DNA of 64,000 bases from Pseudoclavibacter sp. AY1F1 (GTDB taxonomy: Bacteria > Actinomycetota > Actinomycetes > Actinomycetales > Microbacteriaceae), in contig NZ_PSTQ01000003.1 in NCBI RefSeq assembly GCF_002931075.1, forward strand, positions 124,001 to 188,000. The letters are read 5' to 3'. This document shows positions 8,175 to 16,954 of the stretch, one piece after another. Numbering within the stretch: position 1 is the first letter of the stretch; the number at the start of each line of letters is the position of its first letter. The notes under the pieces were generated by a model. It did no database searches. It was not told the DNA's origin and was given only the letters and a program-made list of their open reading frames with translations. A program made the translations under genes and the position numbers.

Positions 8175-8927
8175 TCAGCGCAGAGGGGTCCACCCGAACG
8201 GGGTGGGCCCCTCGATCGTCGCGCGCTCGCGGTCGGCGGCCGCGGACCAGCCCTGGGCCGCATCCTCGGCGTCGAAGCCGCCGCGAGCGACGCGAAAGCC
8301 GACGTCCTCGTGGTGCATGCGGGGCGCCCCGCCGCGGCGGACGGATGCGCGCACGGACCAGGTGTCGTCGGCGTAGCCGCCGCCCCTGAACACGCGGTAG
8401 TCGTCGTACCGGGCCGGGTCGAGTAAGTCCCAGCACCACTCCCACGTGTTGCCGAGGGTGTCGAAGAGCCCGTTGAGGTTGGGATGCTTGCCGCCAACCG
8501 GTTGCGGGCTGGTCACGCCGTCGAGGCTCGTCCAGGCGACGTCGGCGAGCGGGCCGTACTGCGCGGCCGTCGATCCGGCGCGGCACGCGAACTCCCACTC
8601 GGACTCGGTGGGGAGGCGGATGCCATCCGAGTCGACGTGCCACGTCACCTGCTCGCCGTCGTACGAGTAGGCGTGGTCGAGGCCCTCCCATTCGGAGGCG
8701 GCGTTGCAGAAGCGGATGGCTCGGAGCCAGCTGACATCGGTTGCAGGCCGGTCGGGGTGGCTTGTCCCGTCGTCGGTCGCCTCCCCGAGGAGTTCGCCGA
8801 GCTGCGACTGGGTGACCGCGTACACGCCGATCTCGAACGGTTCAAGCTCCACGCGGCGGCGGAGCTTGCGGCGCGCGTCGTGCAGTTCGACGGTGCCGCC
8901 GTCGATGGCCGAGAATTCGATATCCAT
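8175..8927 (-). CDS. SUMF1/FGE-fold protein without the FGE active-site cysteines
   Basis: A 250-aa protein of the formylglycine-generating-enzyme fold. Recognisable family blocks are VYAVTQSQLGELL, DVSWLRAIRFCNAASEWEGL, IRLPTESEWEFACRAGS, LFDTLGNTWEWCWD and the end block VFRGGGYADDTWSVRASVR. True FGE has two catalytic cysteines in that last block; none is present here, so sulfatase activation is unlikely. Related cysteine-free members bind substrates or make sulfoxides, but lack of other motifs prevents a choice. Start 8927 has GAGG nine bases upstream; an in-frame ATG lies at 8936. It is divergent from the hydrolase at 9001. Confidence 0.8.
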   Translation of the reverse strand: MDIEFSAIDGGTVELHDARRKLRRRVELEPFEIGVYAVTQSQLGELLGEATDDGTSHPDRPATDVSWLRAIRFCNAASEWEGLDHAYSYDGEQVTWHVDSDGIRLPTESEWEFACRAGSTAAQYGPLADVAWTSLDGVTSPQPVGGKHPNLNGLFDTLGNTWEWCWDLLDPARYDDYRVFRGGGYADDTWSVRASVRRGGAPRMHHEDVGFRVARGGFDAEDAAQGWSAAADRERATIEGPTPFGWTPLR

Positions 8928-9000
8928 TGGAGCCATCCTCGCACCGGAGGCTGCCGGCGGCGCCTGGCGGGTGGTCGTCGGGGCGTGAGAGCATGCCGGG

Positions 9001-9864
9001 ATGATCGACTCCGCCGCCTTCGTGACCACCCCAGACGGTCGTCGCCTGCGCACGTTCGCGAGCGGGCCGCGCGACTCGGGTGCCGTGGTCGTGCTTGAGG
9101 CGGGCCTGGGTGCGAGCGGCCTGTACTGGGGGCTCGTGCACCGGATGCTCGCGGAGCGCGTGCGGGTCGTCGCCTACGAGCGAGCTGGCTACGGGGAGAG
9201 CACGCCGGATCCGTCGCCTCGCACGCTGGAGCGCCTGGCCGACGACCTCGACGTGGTCGTGAACGCGCAGGAGCCGTCACGGCTGGTGCTCGTCGGCCAC
9301 AGCTGGGGCGGGCCCATCGTGCGGCGGCTGGCGGCTCGCCGGCTCGCGGCAGGGGAGGCGATTGATGGGCTGGTGCTCGTCGACCAGAGCGACGAGCACG
9401 CGTCGCTGTACTTCCGGCCGTCGACTCGGCGCCTCTTCGCGTTCTCGGCTGCCGTGTTGGAACCGTCCGCCCGACTCGGCCTGCTGCGCGTGCAGCTGCG
9501 CAGCCTCGTCGAGGGGATGGACCCGGTCGCGGCGGCGCAGGCTCTGGATGCATCCACGAACCAGGGTGCGGCGCGGGCGGCGTCCGCCGAGCAGCGCCTC
9601 GTGGGGAGTGAGCTCGCCGGGTTGCGGTCGCGCCCACCGAGGCTCGGCGATCTGCCGATGCGGGTGATCTCAGGCATGAAGGCGATCCCCAGCGATCGCA
9701 CCCGCGGCCCGCTCATCGCGGCGCACCTCGAGACTGTCGCCGCGCATCCGGGGGCCGTGCACGTTCGCGCCGAGCAATCGGGCCACGTCATCACCGCCTC
9801 CGAACCCGGGCTGGTCGCACGGAAGGTGTTGGAGCTGGTGTGCGCTCAAAAACCCGCCCAGTAG
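9001..9864 (+). CDS. Alpha/beta hydrolase
   Basis: A 287-aa alpha/beta-hydrolase fold enzyme. The nucleophile elbow VLVGHSWGG puts Ser101 as the catalytic residue. LEAGLGASGLYWGLV forms the oxyanion region, an Asp occurs around VLVDQSDEH, and the closing SGHVITASEP supplies His. No signal peptide is seen, so it should be cytoplasmic. The architecture fits esterases, lactonases or C-C hydrolases, and the substrate cannot be inferred. It is read divergently from the SUMF1-fold gene, with 73 bp between the starts. Confidence 0.85.
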   Translation: MIDSAAFVTTPDGRRLRTFASGPRDSGAVVVLEAGLGASGLYWGLVHRMLAERVRVVAYERAGYGESTPDPSPRTLERLADDLDVVVNAQEPSRLVLVGHSWGGPIVRRLAARRLAAGEAIDGLVLVDQSDEHASLYFRPSTRRLFAFSAAVLEPSARLGLLRVQLRSLVEGMDPVAAAQALDASTNQGAARAASAEQRLVGSELAGLRSRPPRLGDLPMRVISGMKAIPSDRTRGPLIAAHLETVAAHPGAVHVRAEQSGHVITASEPGLVARKVLELVCAQKPAQ

Positions 9865-10110
9865 CCTGATCGCATGTGCGGGCCTGCGCTACACGCCGCT
9901 CCTCAGCTCGAGATCGCGTGGCGGGCCGGCGTCAAGTACTTCTTCGGGCAAGACGTCGACGGTGGTCCGGGCCTCCGTCGCTGAAGACGGTGGACACCGC
10001 ATGGCTCGACACGGGCGAGACCAACGTTGCAACACGGTGACGTCGTTCCCCGCCGGGAACTCCGCATCTGCCCACTGGGTAGACTGGCGGCAGATCGTGA
10101 GGAGCGAACG

Positions 10111-10764
10111 ATGACGATGCAAGTGGGGCCGACAGCGGTACCGGAACGCCTGTGGATGTCGATGATCGCTCGCGCCGTGCCCGCGCTGATCATCGCAGCC
10201 GTCATCACCTTCTCGCAGGACCACTCGGCCTCGTTCGGGTTCGTGACCTTCGGGGCGTTCGCACTCGCGTCCGGTGTGCTCATCGGGTTCGAGGCCGTCG
10301 GCTTCAAGGACCACCCGGCACGTGCCCTCACCTTCGTGCGCGCAATCGTCTCCGCGCTCGCCGGCGGCTTCGCTCTCTTCATGGGCACCGCCGAGACCGA
10401 GCACGCGACGGCAGCCGCGTTCATCGCGACGGTCGCGACCTGGGCGCTGGTCACCGGTGCCCTGGAGCTCGTCAGCGCCCGCGTCGGTCGCGCCACCAAG
10501 TTCTTCTCGCGCGAGGTGCTCATCACGGGGGCCATCACGGTCCTGCTCGGACTCCTCGTCGCGATCATCCCGCCGGACCTCCGCGTCGACTACGGCGGAC
10601 TCGAGCAGGTCGAGGGCACCCTCACCGCATCCGTGCAGACCGTCGGCTACGTCGGCGCCTACCTCGCAGTGCTCGGCGTGCTGCTGGTCATCGAAGGCAT
10701 CACCCTTCGCGGCATCCTCGCGGATGCGCCGGCCGTCAAGCCAGAACTCACCAAGAAAGCCTGA
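10111..10764 (+). CDS. Six-helix membrane protein (DUF308/HdeD-like)
   Basis: A 217-aa protein with about six hydrophobic helices in pairs and short loops. Helical stretches include IARAVPALIIAAVITF, FVRAIVSALAGGFALFMG, LITGAITVLLGLLVAII and YVGAYLAVLGVLLVIEG. The layout resembles HdeD/DUF308 proteins, whose molecular role is unclear. The start at 10111 has a strong GAGGAG ribosome-binding site at 10099-10104. It lies 7 bp before the next small membrane-protein gene and is probably co-transcribed with it. The 246 bp upstream hold only a 36-codon ORF with no support. Confidence 0.65.
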   Translation: MTMQVGPTAVPERLWMSMIARAVPALIIAAVITFSQDHSASFGFVTFGAFALASGVLIGFEAVGFKDHPARALTFVRAIVSALAGGFALFMGTAETEHATAAAFIATVATWALVTGALELVSARVGRATKFFSREVLITGAITVLLGLLVAIIPPDLRVDYGGLEQVEGTLTASVQTVGYVGAYLAVLGVLLVIEGITLRGILADAPAVKPELTKKA

Positions 10765-10771
10765 TTCCCCA

Positions 10772-11281
10772 GTGACACAACCCAAGCGCCGCGCGGTTCT
10801 GAAGCCCTTCGAACTGCTCGGCATCTCCGCCGTGATGGCGGGCTTCGTGCTCCTCATCCTGCTGCTCACCACGCAGGACTTCGTGCTCGGCCTCATCTTC
10901 GCCGGCGTCGCGTTCATCGTCGCGATCCTCGTGCTCGCGATGCTTGTCCTCTCCTACTCGCCGAACCCCGACACCGAGATCTACCTCGACCGTTTCGAGA
11001 ACGCCGAGACGGGTGTCGCGCGCAGCGACGAAGGGGAGCAGAGCCGCTCGGCGAACCAGGCAACCGCCGAGTCGGCCGCGAACAACGAGCCGGTGGTCGC
11101 GCACGCTGAAACTGCCGAGCCCGTCGCAGAGCAGAAGCCAGCACCGGCGCCGGATGCACACGCATCCGATGTACCTGCATCCGCCGCCCCGACCGCACCT
11201 GTATCCGCCGCCGTGCCCGCAGACGCAGAAGAGGCCCCGCTCGACGAAACGACGTCGGACGAGGCCCCCACCAGCAAGTAG
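10772..11281 (+). CDS. Two-helix membrane protein with acidic Ala/Pro-rich tail
   Basis: A 169-aa protein that starts with GTG, 7 bp after the previous stop codon. A short basic N-terminus (VTQPKRRAVLKPFE) precedes two membrane helices (about 16-35 and 40-62). The remaining ~105 residues form a cytoplasmic, low-complexity tail rich in Ala, Glu, Pro and Ser that is predicted to be disordered. No family is recognised with confidence. It is convergent with purB. Confidence 0.65.
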   Translation: MTQPKRRAVLKPFELLGISAVMAGFVLLILLLTTQDFVLGLIFAGVAFIVAILVLAMLVLSYSPNPDTEIYLDRFENAETGVARSDEGEQSRSANQATAESAANNEPVVAHAETAEPVAEQKPAPAPDAHASDVPASAAPTAPVSAAVPADAEEAPLDETTSDEAPTSK

Positions 11282-11298
11282 CCGCTAGCCCTTCGCGA

Positions 11299-12681
11299 CT
11301 AGCTCAGGTGGTCGACGAGGCGGGATGAAGCGCCCGTGTAGCTGCCGGGCGTGAGTGCGAGGAGCGAGTCCTTCGCGTCCTGCCCGATATCGAGGCCAGT
11401 CACGAACTCGACGAGCTCGGCCTTGCCGATGCGGCGGCCGCGCGTCAGGTCCTTGAGCACGGCGTACGGATCCGCGATGGATGAACGACCCGCGACGATC
11501 TCGGCGCGGATGACCGTCTGGATCGCCTCGCCGAGCACCTCCCAGTTGCCGTCGAGCTCGGTCGCGAGCAGCGCCTCGTCGACCGCGATCTCGCGCAGGC
11601 CACGCGTCACGTTGTCGAGCGCGAGCAGCGAGTGGCCGAACGCGACGCCGATGTTGCGCTGCGCGCTCGAGTCGGTGAGGTCGCGCTGCAGGCGCGAGGT
11701 GACGAGCGTCGAACCGAGCGAGTCGAGGAGTGCGCTCGAGATCTCGAGGTTCGCCTCCGCGTTCTCGAAGCGGATCGGGTTGATCTTGTGCGGCATCGTC
11801 GACGAACCCGTCGACCCTGCCTGCGGGATCTGACGGAAGACTCCACGCGAGATGTAGGTCCACACATCGGTGCAGAAGTTGTGCAGGATGCGGTTGAACC
11901 GCGACACGTCTGCGTACAGTTCCGCCTGCCAGTCGTGCGACTCGATCTGCGTCGTCAGCGGGTTCCAGCTCAGCCCGAGGCCCGTGACGAACTCGTCGGC
12001 GAGCTGCTCCCAGTTCGTCGTGGCGCTCGCGGCCTGGTGCGCCGCGAAGTTGCCGGTCGCGCCCGCGAACTTGCCCAGGTACTCGGTCGCCTCGACCCGC
12101 TTCAGCTGGCGGCGCAGGCGGTGCGTGAACACGGCGAGCTCCTTGCCCAGCGTGGTCGGCGTCGCGGGCTGGCCGTGCGTGAGCGACAGCAGGGGCACAT
12201 CCCGGAGCTCGACCGCGAGCTCGGCGATGCGGTCGGCGAGACCGGAAGCTGCTGGCAGCCAGACGTCGTTGACGGCGTCACGGATCGTGACCGCGTACGA
12301 GAGGTTGTTGATGTCCTCGCTGGTGCAGGCGAAGTGCGTGAGCTCGGCGAGCTCGGAGAGGCCAAGCTCCTCGAGGCGGGCCCGCACGTAGTACTCGACG
12401 GCCTTCACGTCGTGGCGGGTGCGCGCCTCGACCTCGGCGAGCTCGTCGATATCCTTCTGGCCGAAGTCGGTGACGACGGCACGCAGCGCGGCGGCCTTGT
12501 CAGCGTCGATCTTGTGCGACCCGAACATCTCGCGGTCAGTGAGGAACAGCAGCCACTCGACCTCGACGTGCACGCGGGCCCGGTTGAGCGCGGCTTCGGA
12601 GAGGTGCTCGCCAAGCCCTTCGACGCTCTTGCGGTAGCGCGAGTCGAGGGGGCTCAGCATCTGGGGAGGGAGGGGGCTCAT
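11299..12681 (-). CDS. purB: Adenylosuccinate lyase
   Basis: A 460-aa enzyme of the fumarase/aspartase superfamily. It catalyses two beta-eliminations in purine synthesis: SAICAR to AICAR plus fumarate, and adenylosuccinate to AMP plus fumarate. The family signature GSSTMPHKINPIRFEN, with the mobile-loop serine, is present, as are FACTSEDINNLSYA and SLTHGQPATPTTLGKE. An AAGGAG site precedes the ATG at 12681, which overlaps the stop of the upstream phosphatase gene. Length is normal and nothing suggests defect. Confidence 0.97.
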   Translation of the reverse strand: MSPLPPQMLSPLDSRYRKSVEGLGEHLSEAALNRARVHVEVEWLLFLTDREMFGSHKIDADKAAALRAVVTDFGQKDIDELAEVEARTRHDVKAVEYYVRARLEELGLSELAELTHFACTSEDINNLSYAVTIRDAVNDVWLPAASGLADRIAELAVELRDVPLLSLTHGQPATPTTLGKELAVFTHRLRRQLKRVEATEYLGKFAGATGNFAAHQAASATTNWEQLADEFVTGLGLSWNPLTTQIESHDWQAELYADVSRFNRILHNFCTDVWTYISRGVFRQIPQAGSTGSSTMPHKINPIRFENAEANLEISSALLDSLGSTLVTSRLQRDLTDSSAQRNIGVAFGHSLLALDNVTRGLREIAVDEALLATELDGNWEVLGEAIQTVIRAEIVAGRSSIADPYAVLKDLTRGRRIGKAELVEFVTGLDIGQDAKDSLLALTPGSYTGASSRLVDHLS

Positions 12682-13241
12682 TGTGCTCCTTGGGATGTGG
12701 ACGATCCGGCGCGCGCCGTGAGGGCCGACCGGACGACGGGCTCGATCTGGCGAAGAAGCTCCTCGCATGCGCTCGTGATCATGTCGCGCACGTGGTCGAA
12801 GAGCTGGTCGTTGCCATAGTACGGGTCGGGGACTTCCGAGATCCCGCCCGGAGGCGCGGGGTGGAAGGTGAGGAGCGGCTGCACAAGCGAGCGCTGCTCG
12901 TCGTCGGACGCCCAGGCCTTGAGGATGCGCCGCTGGCCGCGGTCGAAGGTGATGATGAGGTCGAACGTGTCGAACCAGTCGACCTCGAACTGCTTCGCGC
13001 GATGATTCTCGGCGGTGAAACCTGCCCGCTCGAGCGCCGACTGCGTGCGGGGGTCCGCCTTCTCGCCCACGTGCCACTCGCCGGTGCCGGCTGACGCGAT
13101 GTTCACGGCGCTGCCGAGGCCGATCTGCTCGACCATGTCGCGGAAGATGACCTCGGCCATCGGGGAGCGGCAGATGTTTCCCGTGCAGACGAAGATGATG
13201 CGAAAGACCGCGTCCTTGCTGTTTTTCGCCATGACGCTCAT
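12678..13241 (-). CDS. Low-molecular-weight protein tyrosine phosphatase
   Basis: A 187-aa cytoplasmic phosphatase. The P-loop VCTGNICRSPMAE places Cys19 as nucleophile and Arg25 as the phosphate-binding residue, and VPDPYYG supplies the general-acid Asp. Actinobacterial members act on phosphotyrosine or phosphoarginine, and some resemble arsenate reductases; the specific substrate is open. The stop overlaps the purB ATG (ATGA), so the two are probably translated together. The start could equally be the ATG at 13232. Confidence 0.92.
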   Translation of the reverse strand: MSVMAKNSKDAVFRIIFVCTGNICRSPMAEVIFRDMVEQIGLGSAVNIASAGTGEWHVGEKADPRTQSALERAGFTAENHRAKQFEVDWFDTFDLIITFDRGQRRILKAWASDDEQRSLVQPLLTFHPAPPGGISEVPDPYYGNDQLFDHVRDMITSACEELLRQIEPVVRSALTARAGSSTSQGAQ

Positions 13242-13430
13242 TGTCTCGCATTCGGGACGCGTTCGTGCGCCGGTTCACTCGTTCTTTTCCGGCGTTTCTG
13301 AACGACGACTCACTCTGCAGACGTTTCGCCTGTGGACGGCGACCTGTCCACAGCGTCTTGAGCCCATCCGTCGCGACCTCGCTTCGCGCCGGAGGATCGA
13401 TGCATTCGACGTACGAGAGGACGGCAGCGA

Positions 13431-13784
13431 ATGCCAGAGACCATGCCATCCGTTCCCATAGCTGCCCCAGTCATCGGCCCGACGCTGCCGATCGTGGACG
13501 CCGCGAGGGTGCAGATCCTCCGCGAGCTGCAGCTCATCGCCCTCGACAACGCGCGTGCCCTGCAGGCGTTCGATTCGGGTGCCCGCGATACCTGCACGGG
13601 CCTGCGCTTGCTCGCGACTTCGGACGCGTGGAGCTCACCAGCGCAGCGGTGCCTCGCGATCGAGGCGGAGCTGCTCGCCGACGCGATCTCGCTGGTGGCC
13701 GCCGCCGCTGCCCTAGCCGAGGAGGACTACCGCTCCGTGCACGGCAGCCTCGACCTCGAACTCGCGGGGCTGGGCGCGCGGTGA
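13431..13784 (+). CDS. Small WXG100-like helical protein
   Basis: A 117-aa, almost wholly alpha-helical protein: helix, a turn containing TSDAWSSPAQRC, and a second long helix (LAIEAELLADAISLVAAAAALAEED). Two helices broken by a W-x-S/G turn is the WXG100 (ESX/type VII secretion substrate) plan, and the length fits. The match is structural rather than by clear sequence similarity. Its stop codon overlaps the GTG of the following 488-aa gene (GTGA), so the two products are probably partners. No ESX core gene is in the window. Confidence 0.6.
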   Translation: MPETMPSVPIAAPVIGPTLPIVDAARVQILRELQLIALDNARALQAFDSGARDTCTGLRLLATSDAWSSPAQRCLAIEAELLADAISLVAAAAALAEEDYRSVHGSLDLELAGLGAR

Positions 13785-15247
13785 GCGGCGAGCTCGTTGT
13801 TGTCGGCGCGAGCGACGTCCGCGCCATCGCAGCCAGGGCCGGGCTGTTCGCGGTCGACTTCACGGCGCTTCGCTCGATCCTCGCTGCACAGGAGTGGATG
13901 CCGGCCTCCGCGTGGCTCAGCTCGTCCGGGCTCTCGTTCGCGGCGTCGGCGGCGCAGGCCGAGGTCGCGTTCTTCGGCGGAGCGCCGCTCGAGCTGCAGC
14001 TCTCGTCGCTGAGCCAGCGCATCCTGCTTGCCGCCGAGCTCTACGAACAGGCCGAGGCGCTTTCGAGGGCCGTTGTGGACGCCGCGGGGGCAAGCGTCGC
14101 CACCTCGCTCGGCCGCTCGATCCCGCTCACCGTGGCCCTCTTGGGTCCGGCCGCGGGGATAGCCGCGCTCGTGGCTCTGGCCGGTGACGCGCCCACGCTG
14201 AGTGACCCGCGCATCCAGGAGCTCATCCGTGTCACCGTCGAGAACGCCGACGACTTCGCGCTGGGTCTCCTCGGCCTGCCACCAGTGCCTGGCGCGGATG
14301 GCAGCAGCCTAGTCTCTTGGGCGCTTGCGGGAGCAGGCCTGGCCGGGCTTATCCCGAGCGATCGGTTCCGGGTCGCGACCGCCGCGATTCCGCTTCCTGG
14401 CCGGGATGCGCCTCCGTCCGGCCTGCGGGAGCTGGTCGCCGCGATCCCTCCCTCCGTCGACGGCGGGCCGCAGCTGCGCATCACGAGCTACGTCGGCGCT
14501 CACGGCGAGGAGCTCTACGAGGTCGCTATCACGGGAACCTCGAACCAGGCGTACGGGTCGACGGAGAACCCGTTCGACCTGGCCGGCAACCTCGCTGCCT
14601 ACGCCGGTATCGACTCGCAGTCAGTCTCGGCGGTCCTCGCCGCCATGGAGGAGGCCGGTATCGACTCGGGAGATGCGGTGGTGTTCGCTGGCTACTCGCA
14701 GGGGGCGCTCGTGGCGGCGGCGATCGCCGGCACGGGGAAGTTCGACACGAAAGGCCTCGTCTCCATCGGCGGCCCCATCGATGCCGAGAAACTCCGCGGT
14801 GACCTGCAGAAGCAGGAGGGGCGCCGCGGGAGAGAAGCTCCGATCATCGAGATCCAGCACAGGGAAGACCCGATCGTGGGGTTGCAGGGTCTCGCGCCCG
14901 ACGGCTCGGACTCAACGATCGTCTTCGCAGACGCCGACGCCGTGACCCCGCTCGACGACGACCCGCTCGCCGCGCATTCGCAGGCCAGGTACCTCGAGAC
15001 CGCGGGCCTGGCCGATGCGAGCGGCGACCACACGCTCGACTCGGCCCGGGCCGACCTCCTTGGCGCCTATGAGGGGTTGGAGGTTGCCGAGACGAACCTC
15101 TACACGGTCGAGCGGCTCGACCCGCTTCCCGGCGCGGATGAGGGAGCGCAAGAACTCGTCGAACGCCTCGAACAGCAGTTCGGGGCGGTCACCGAGGAGA
15201 TTGAGAACGGGCCGCTCGAACTCGACGCGCGGAGCCGTCGTTCGTGA
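13781..15247 (+). CDS. Large protein with helical N-terminus and GxSxG esterase-like domain
   Basis: A 488-aa protein. About residues 20-110 form a helical segment with Ala-rich helices, and 111-140 is hydrophobic and Ala/Leu-rich. The second half is an alpha/beta-hydrolase-like region with VFAGYSQGALVAAAIA (likely nucleophile Ser306) and GLVSIGGPIDAE, a lipase-3/PE-PPE-like layout. The closing H around SGDHTLDS could complete a triad. It starts at GTG overlapping the stop of the WXG100-like gene. The combination suggests a type VII-type export pair carrying an enzymatic domain, perhaps a toxin or envelope esterase. That is inference; no signal peptide is present. Confidence 0.65.
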   Translation: MSGELVVVGASDVRAIAARAGLFAVDFTALRSILAAQEWMPASAWLSSSGLSFAASAAQAEVAFFGGAPLELQLSSLSQRILLAAELYEQAEALSRAVVDAAGASVATSLGRSIPLTVALLGPAAGIAALVALAGDAPTLSDPRIQELIRVTVENADDFALGLLGLPPVPGADGSSLVSWALAGAGLAGLIPSDRFRVATAAIPLPGRDAPPSGLRELVAAIPPSVDGGPQLRITSYVGAHGEELYEVAITGTSNQAYGSTENPFDLAGNLAAYAGIDSQSVSAVLAAMEEAGIDSGDAVVFAGYSQGALVAAAIAGTGKFDTKGLVSIGGPIDAEKLRGDLQKQEGRRGREAPIIEIQHREDPIVGLQGLAPDGSDSTIVFADADAVTPLDDDPLAAHSQARYLETAGLADASGDHTLDSARADLLGAYEGLEVAETNLYTVERLDPLPGADEGAQELVERLEQQFGAVTEEIENGPLELDARSRRS

Positions 15248-15355
15248 CCCCGCTCGATACCAGTGACCTCACCGAGACTCCTGAGGCCGTCCCAAGAACG
15301 GTTTCCTAGCGTTGAGCACACGACACGCGCGCTGACACATACAAGGGAGTATGCA

Positions 15356-16954
15356 ATGCCACAACGCCGAGCCGGCGAGCACGCCGAGCACTTCTCGCCC
15401 CTGCCCACCGCCAGTACAGAGACGCAGATGCGATCCCCGGGCGAACGAGCCGAAGCCTTTTCTGGCAAGACGACACGCAATCGCTGGCTGGGTTTCGTCG
15501 GCGGTATCGCCCTCGCGGGCCTCCTGTACTGGGCCATCCCAGCCGAAGCCAGCCACGATGCGCGACTGACGGCGGCCGTCGCCGGGCTCATGGCCGTCTG
15601 GTGGATGAGCGAAGCGCTCCCGATTCCCGCCACTGCACTCGTTCCGCTTGTCGCCTTCCCCCTCCTCGCCGAAGGCAGCGAGGAATCGCCGGTCGACGTC
15701 TCCTCAGTGGGCGCGAGCTACGGGAACGACATCATCTTCTTGTTCATGGGCGGGTTCCTCATCGCGCTGTCCATGCAGCGCTGGAACCTCCACCGGCGAA
15801 TCGCGCTGATGGTCCTGAAGCTCATGGGTGAGCGCACCGGCGCGATCATCGCTGGGTTCATGATCGCTACGGGCTTCCTCTCCATGTGGGTGTCCAACAC
15901 GGCCACAGCCGTGATGATGCTGCCCATCGGCCTCTCCGTCCTCGAACTCGTGAGCGACACCATGGAACGCAAGGGCGTCATCGAGAAGGGCGCAGGCGCG
16001 AAGGGCGCACTCAAGACAAAGTTCGGCGTCGGGCTCATGCTGAGCATCGCCTACTCGGCTTCCATCGGATCGCTCGGCACCATCATCGGTACTCCACCGA
16101 ACGCGTTGCTCGTCGCCTACATGAGTCAAGAGCACGACGTGCAGATCGGTTTCGGAGAATGGATGCTAGTCGGCCTGCCGCTCTCCATAGTGCTGCTGGC
16201 GATCGCCTGGTGGCTCCTGGTCAAGGTGCTCTTCAAGCCAGAAGTCGAGCGGATCCCGGGCGGCCGCGAGGTCATCGGGCATGAGATCGACAAGCTCGGC
16301 CCGGTGTCGACGGGGGAGAAGCTCGTGCTGGGCATCTTCGTCCTGGCAGCGGTCAGCTGGATCGCGATTCCTCTGCTGTTCGAGGATCCACCCATCACCG
16401 ATGCCGGCATTGCGCTCGCGGCCGGTCTCCTCCTGTTCCTCATCCCCGCAGGTGCCGAGCGAGGTGTGCGCCTGCTCGACTGGGAGTCAGCGGTCAAGCT
16501 CCCGTGGGGCGTCCTGCTTCTCTTCGGTGGCGGTCTCGCGCTCTCCGCCCAGTTCTCCTCTTCGGGCCTCACCGAGTGGATCGGTGACGCTTCCCAGGCC
16601 ATCGGTGGCCTGCCGGTCGTGCTCATGGTCGTCATCCTGGCCGCGGCGATTCTCTTCCTCACGGAGATCACCTCGAACACGGCTACAGCGGCCACGTTCC
16701 TCCCGCTCGTCGGCGGTATCGCCGGCGGAATCGGCGTTGACCCGCTCCTGCTCACGATTCCGGTGGCGCTCGCGGCAACGTGCGCGTTCATGCTGCCCGT
16801 CGCGACCCCGCCGAATGCTGTGGTCTTCGGAACCGGCTATGTCACGATCGGTCAGATGGCCAAGGCGGGATTGTGCCTCAACCTCGTCAGCATCGTGCTC
16901 ATCAGCGCCACCACCATGACGCTCGCCGTATGGGTGTTCACGATTGTGTACTAG
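15356..16954 (+). CDS. SLC13/DASS sodium:dicarboxylate symporter
   Basis: A 532-aa membrane transporter of the divalent anion:sodium symporter family. The two hallmark SNT motifs are present (WVSNTATAVMMLP and TEITSNTATAATFLP), each followed by a PPN substrate loop (IGTPPNALLVAY and VATPPNAVVFGTGY). About eleven to fourteen hydrophobic segments follow a ~45-residue hydrophilic N-terminus. Family substrates are succinate, malate, fumarate or citrate. The start at 15356 has AAGGGAG at 15342-15348. The gene stands alone, and its stop abuts the stop of the convergent gene exactly. Confidence 0.92.
   Translation: MPQRRAGEHAEHFSPLPTASTETQMRSPGERAEAFSGKTTRNRWLGFVGGIALAGLLYWAIPAEASHDARLTAAVAGLMAVWWMSEALPIPATALVPLVAFPLLAEGSEESPVDVSSVGASYGNDIIFLFMGGFLIALSMQRWNLHRRIALMVLKLMGERTGAIIAGFMIATGFLSMWVSNTATAVMMLPIGLSVLELVSDTMERKGVIEKGAGAKGALKTKFGVGLMLSIAYSASIGSLGTIIGTPPNALLVAYMSQEHDVQIGFGEWMLVGLPLSIVLLAIAWWLLVKVLFKPEVERIPGGREVIGHEIDKLGPVSTGEKLVLGIFVLAAVSWIAIPLLFEDPPITDAGIALAAGLLLFLIPAGAERGVRLLDWESAVKLPWGVLLLFGGGLALSAQFSSSGLTEWIGDASQAIGGLPVVLMVVILAAAILFLTEITSNTATAATFLPLVGGIAGGIGVDPLLLTIPVALAATCAFMLPVATPPNAVVFGTGYVTIGQMAKAGLCLNLVSIVLISATTMTLAVWVFTIVY

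Noticed and set aside
9874-9984. A 36-codon ORF starting MCG, reminiscent of SRAP/HMCES proteins
   Set aside because: Too short, with only the first three residues in common; no ribosome-binding site and no further similarity.
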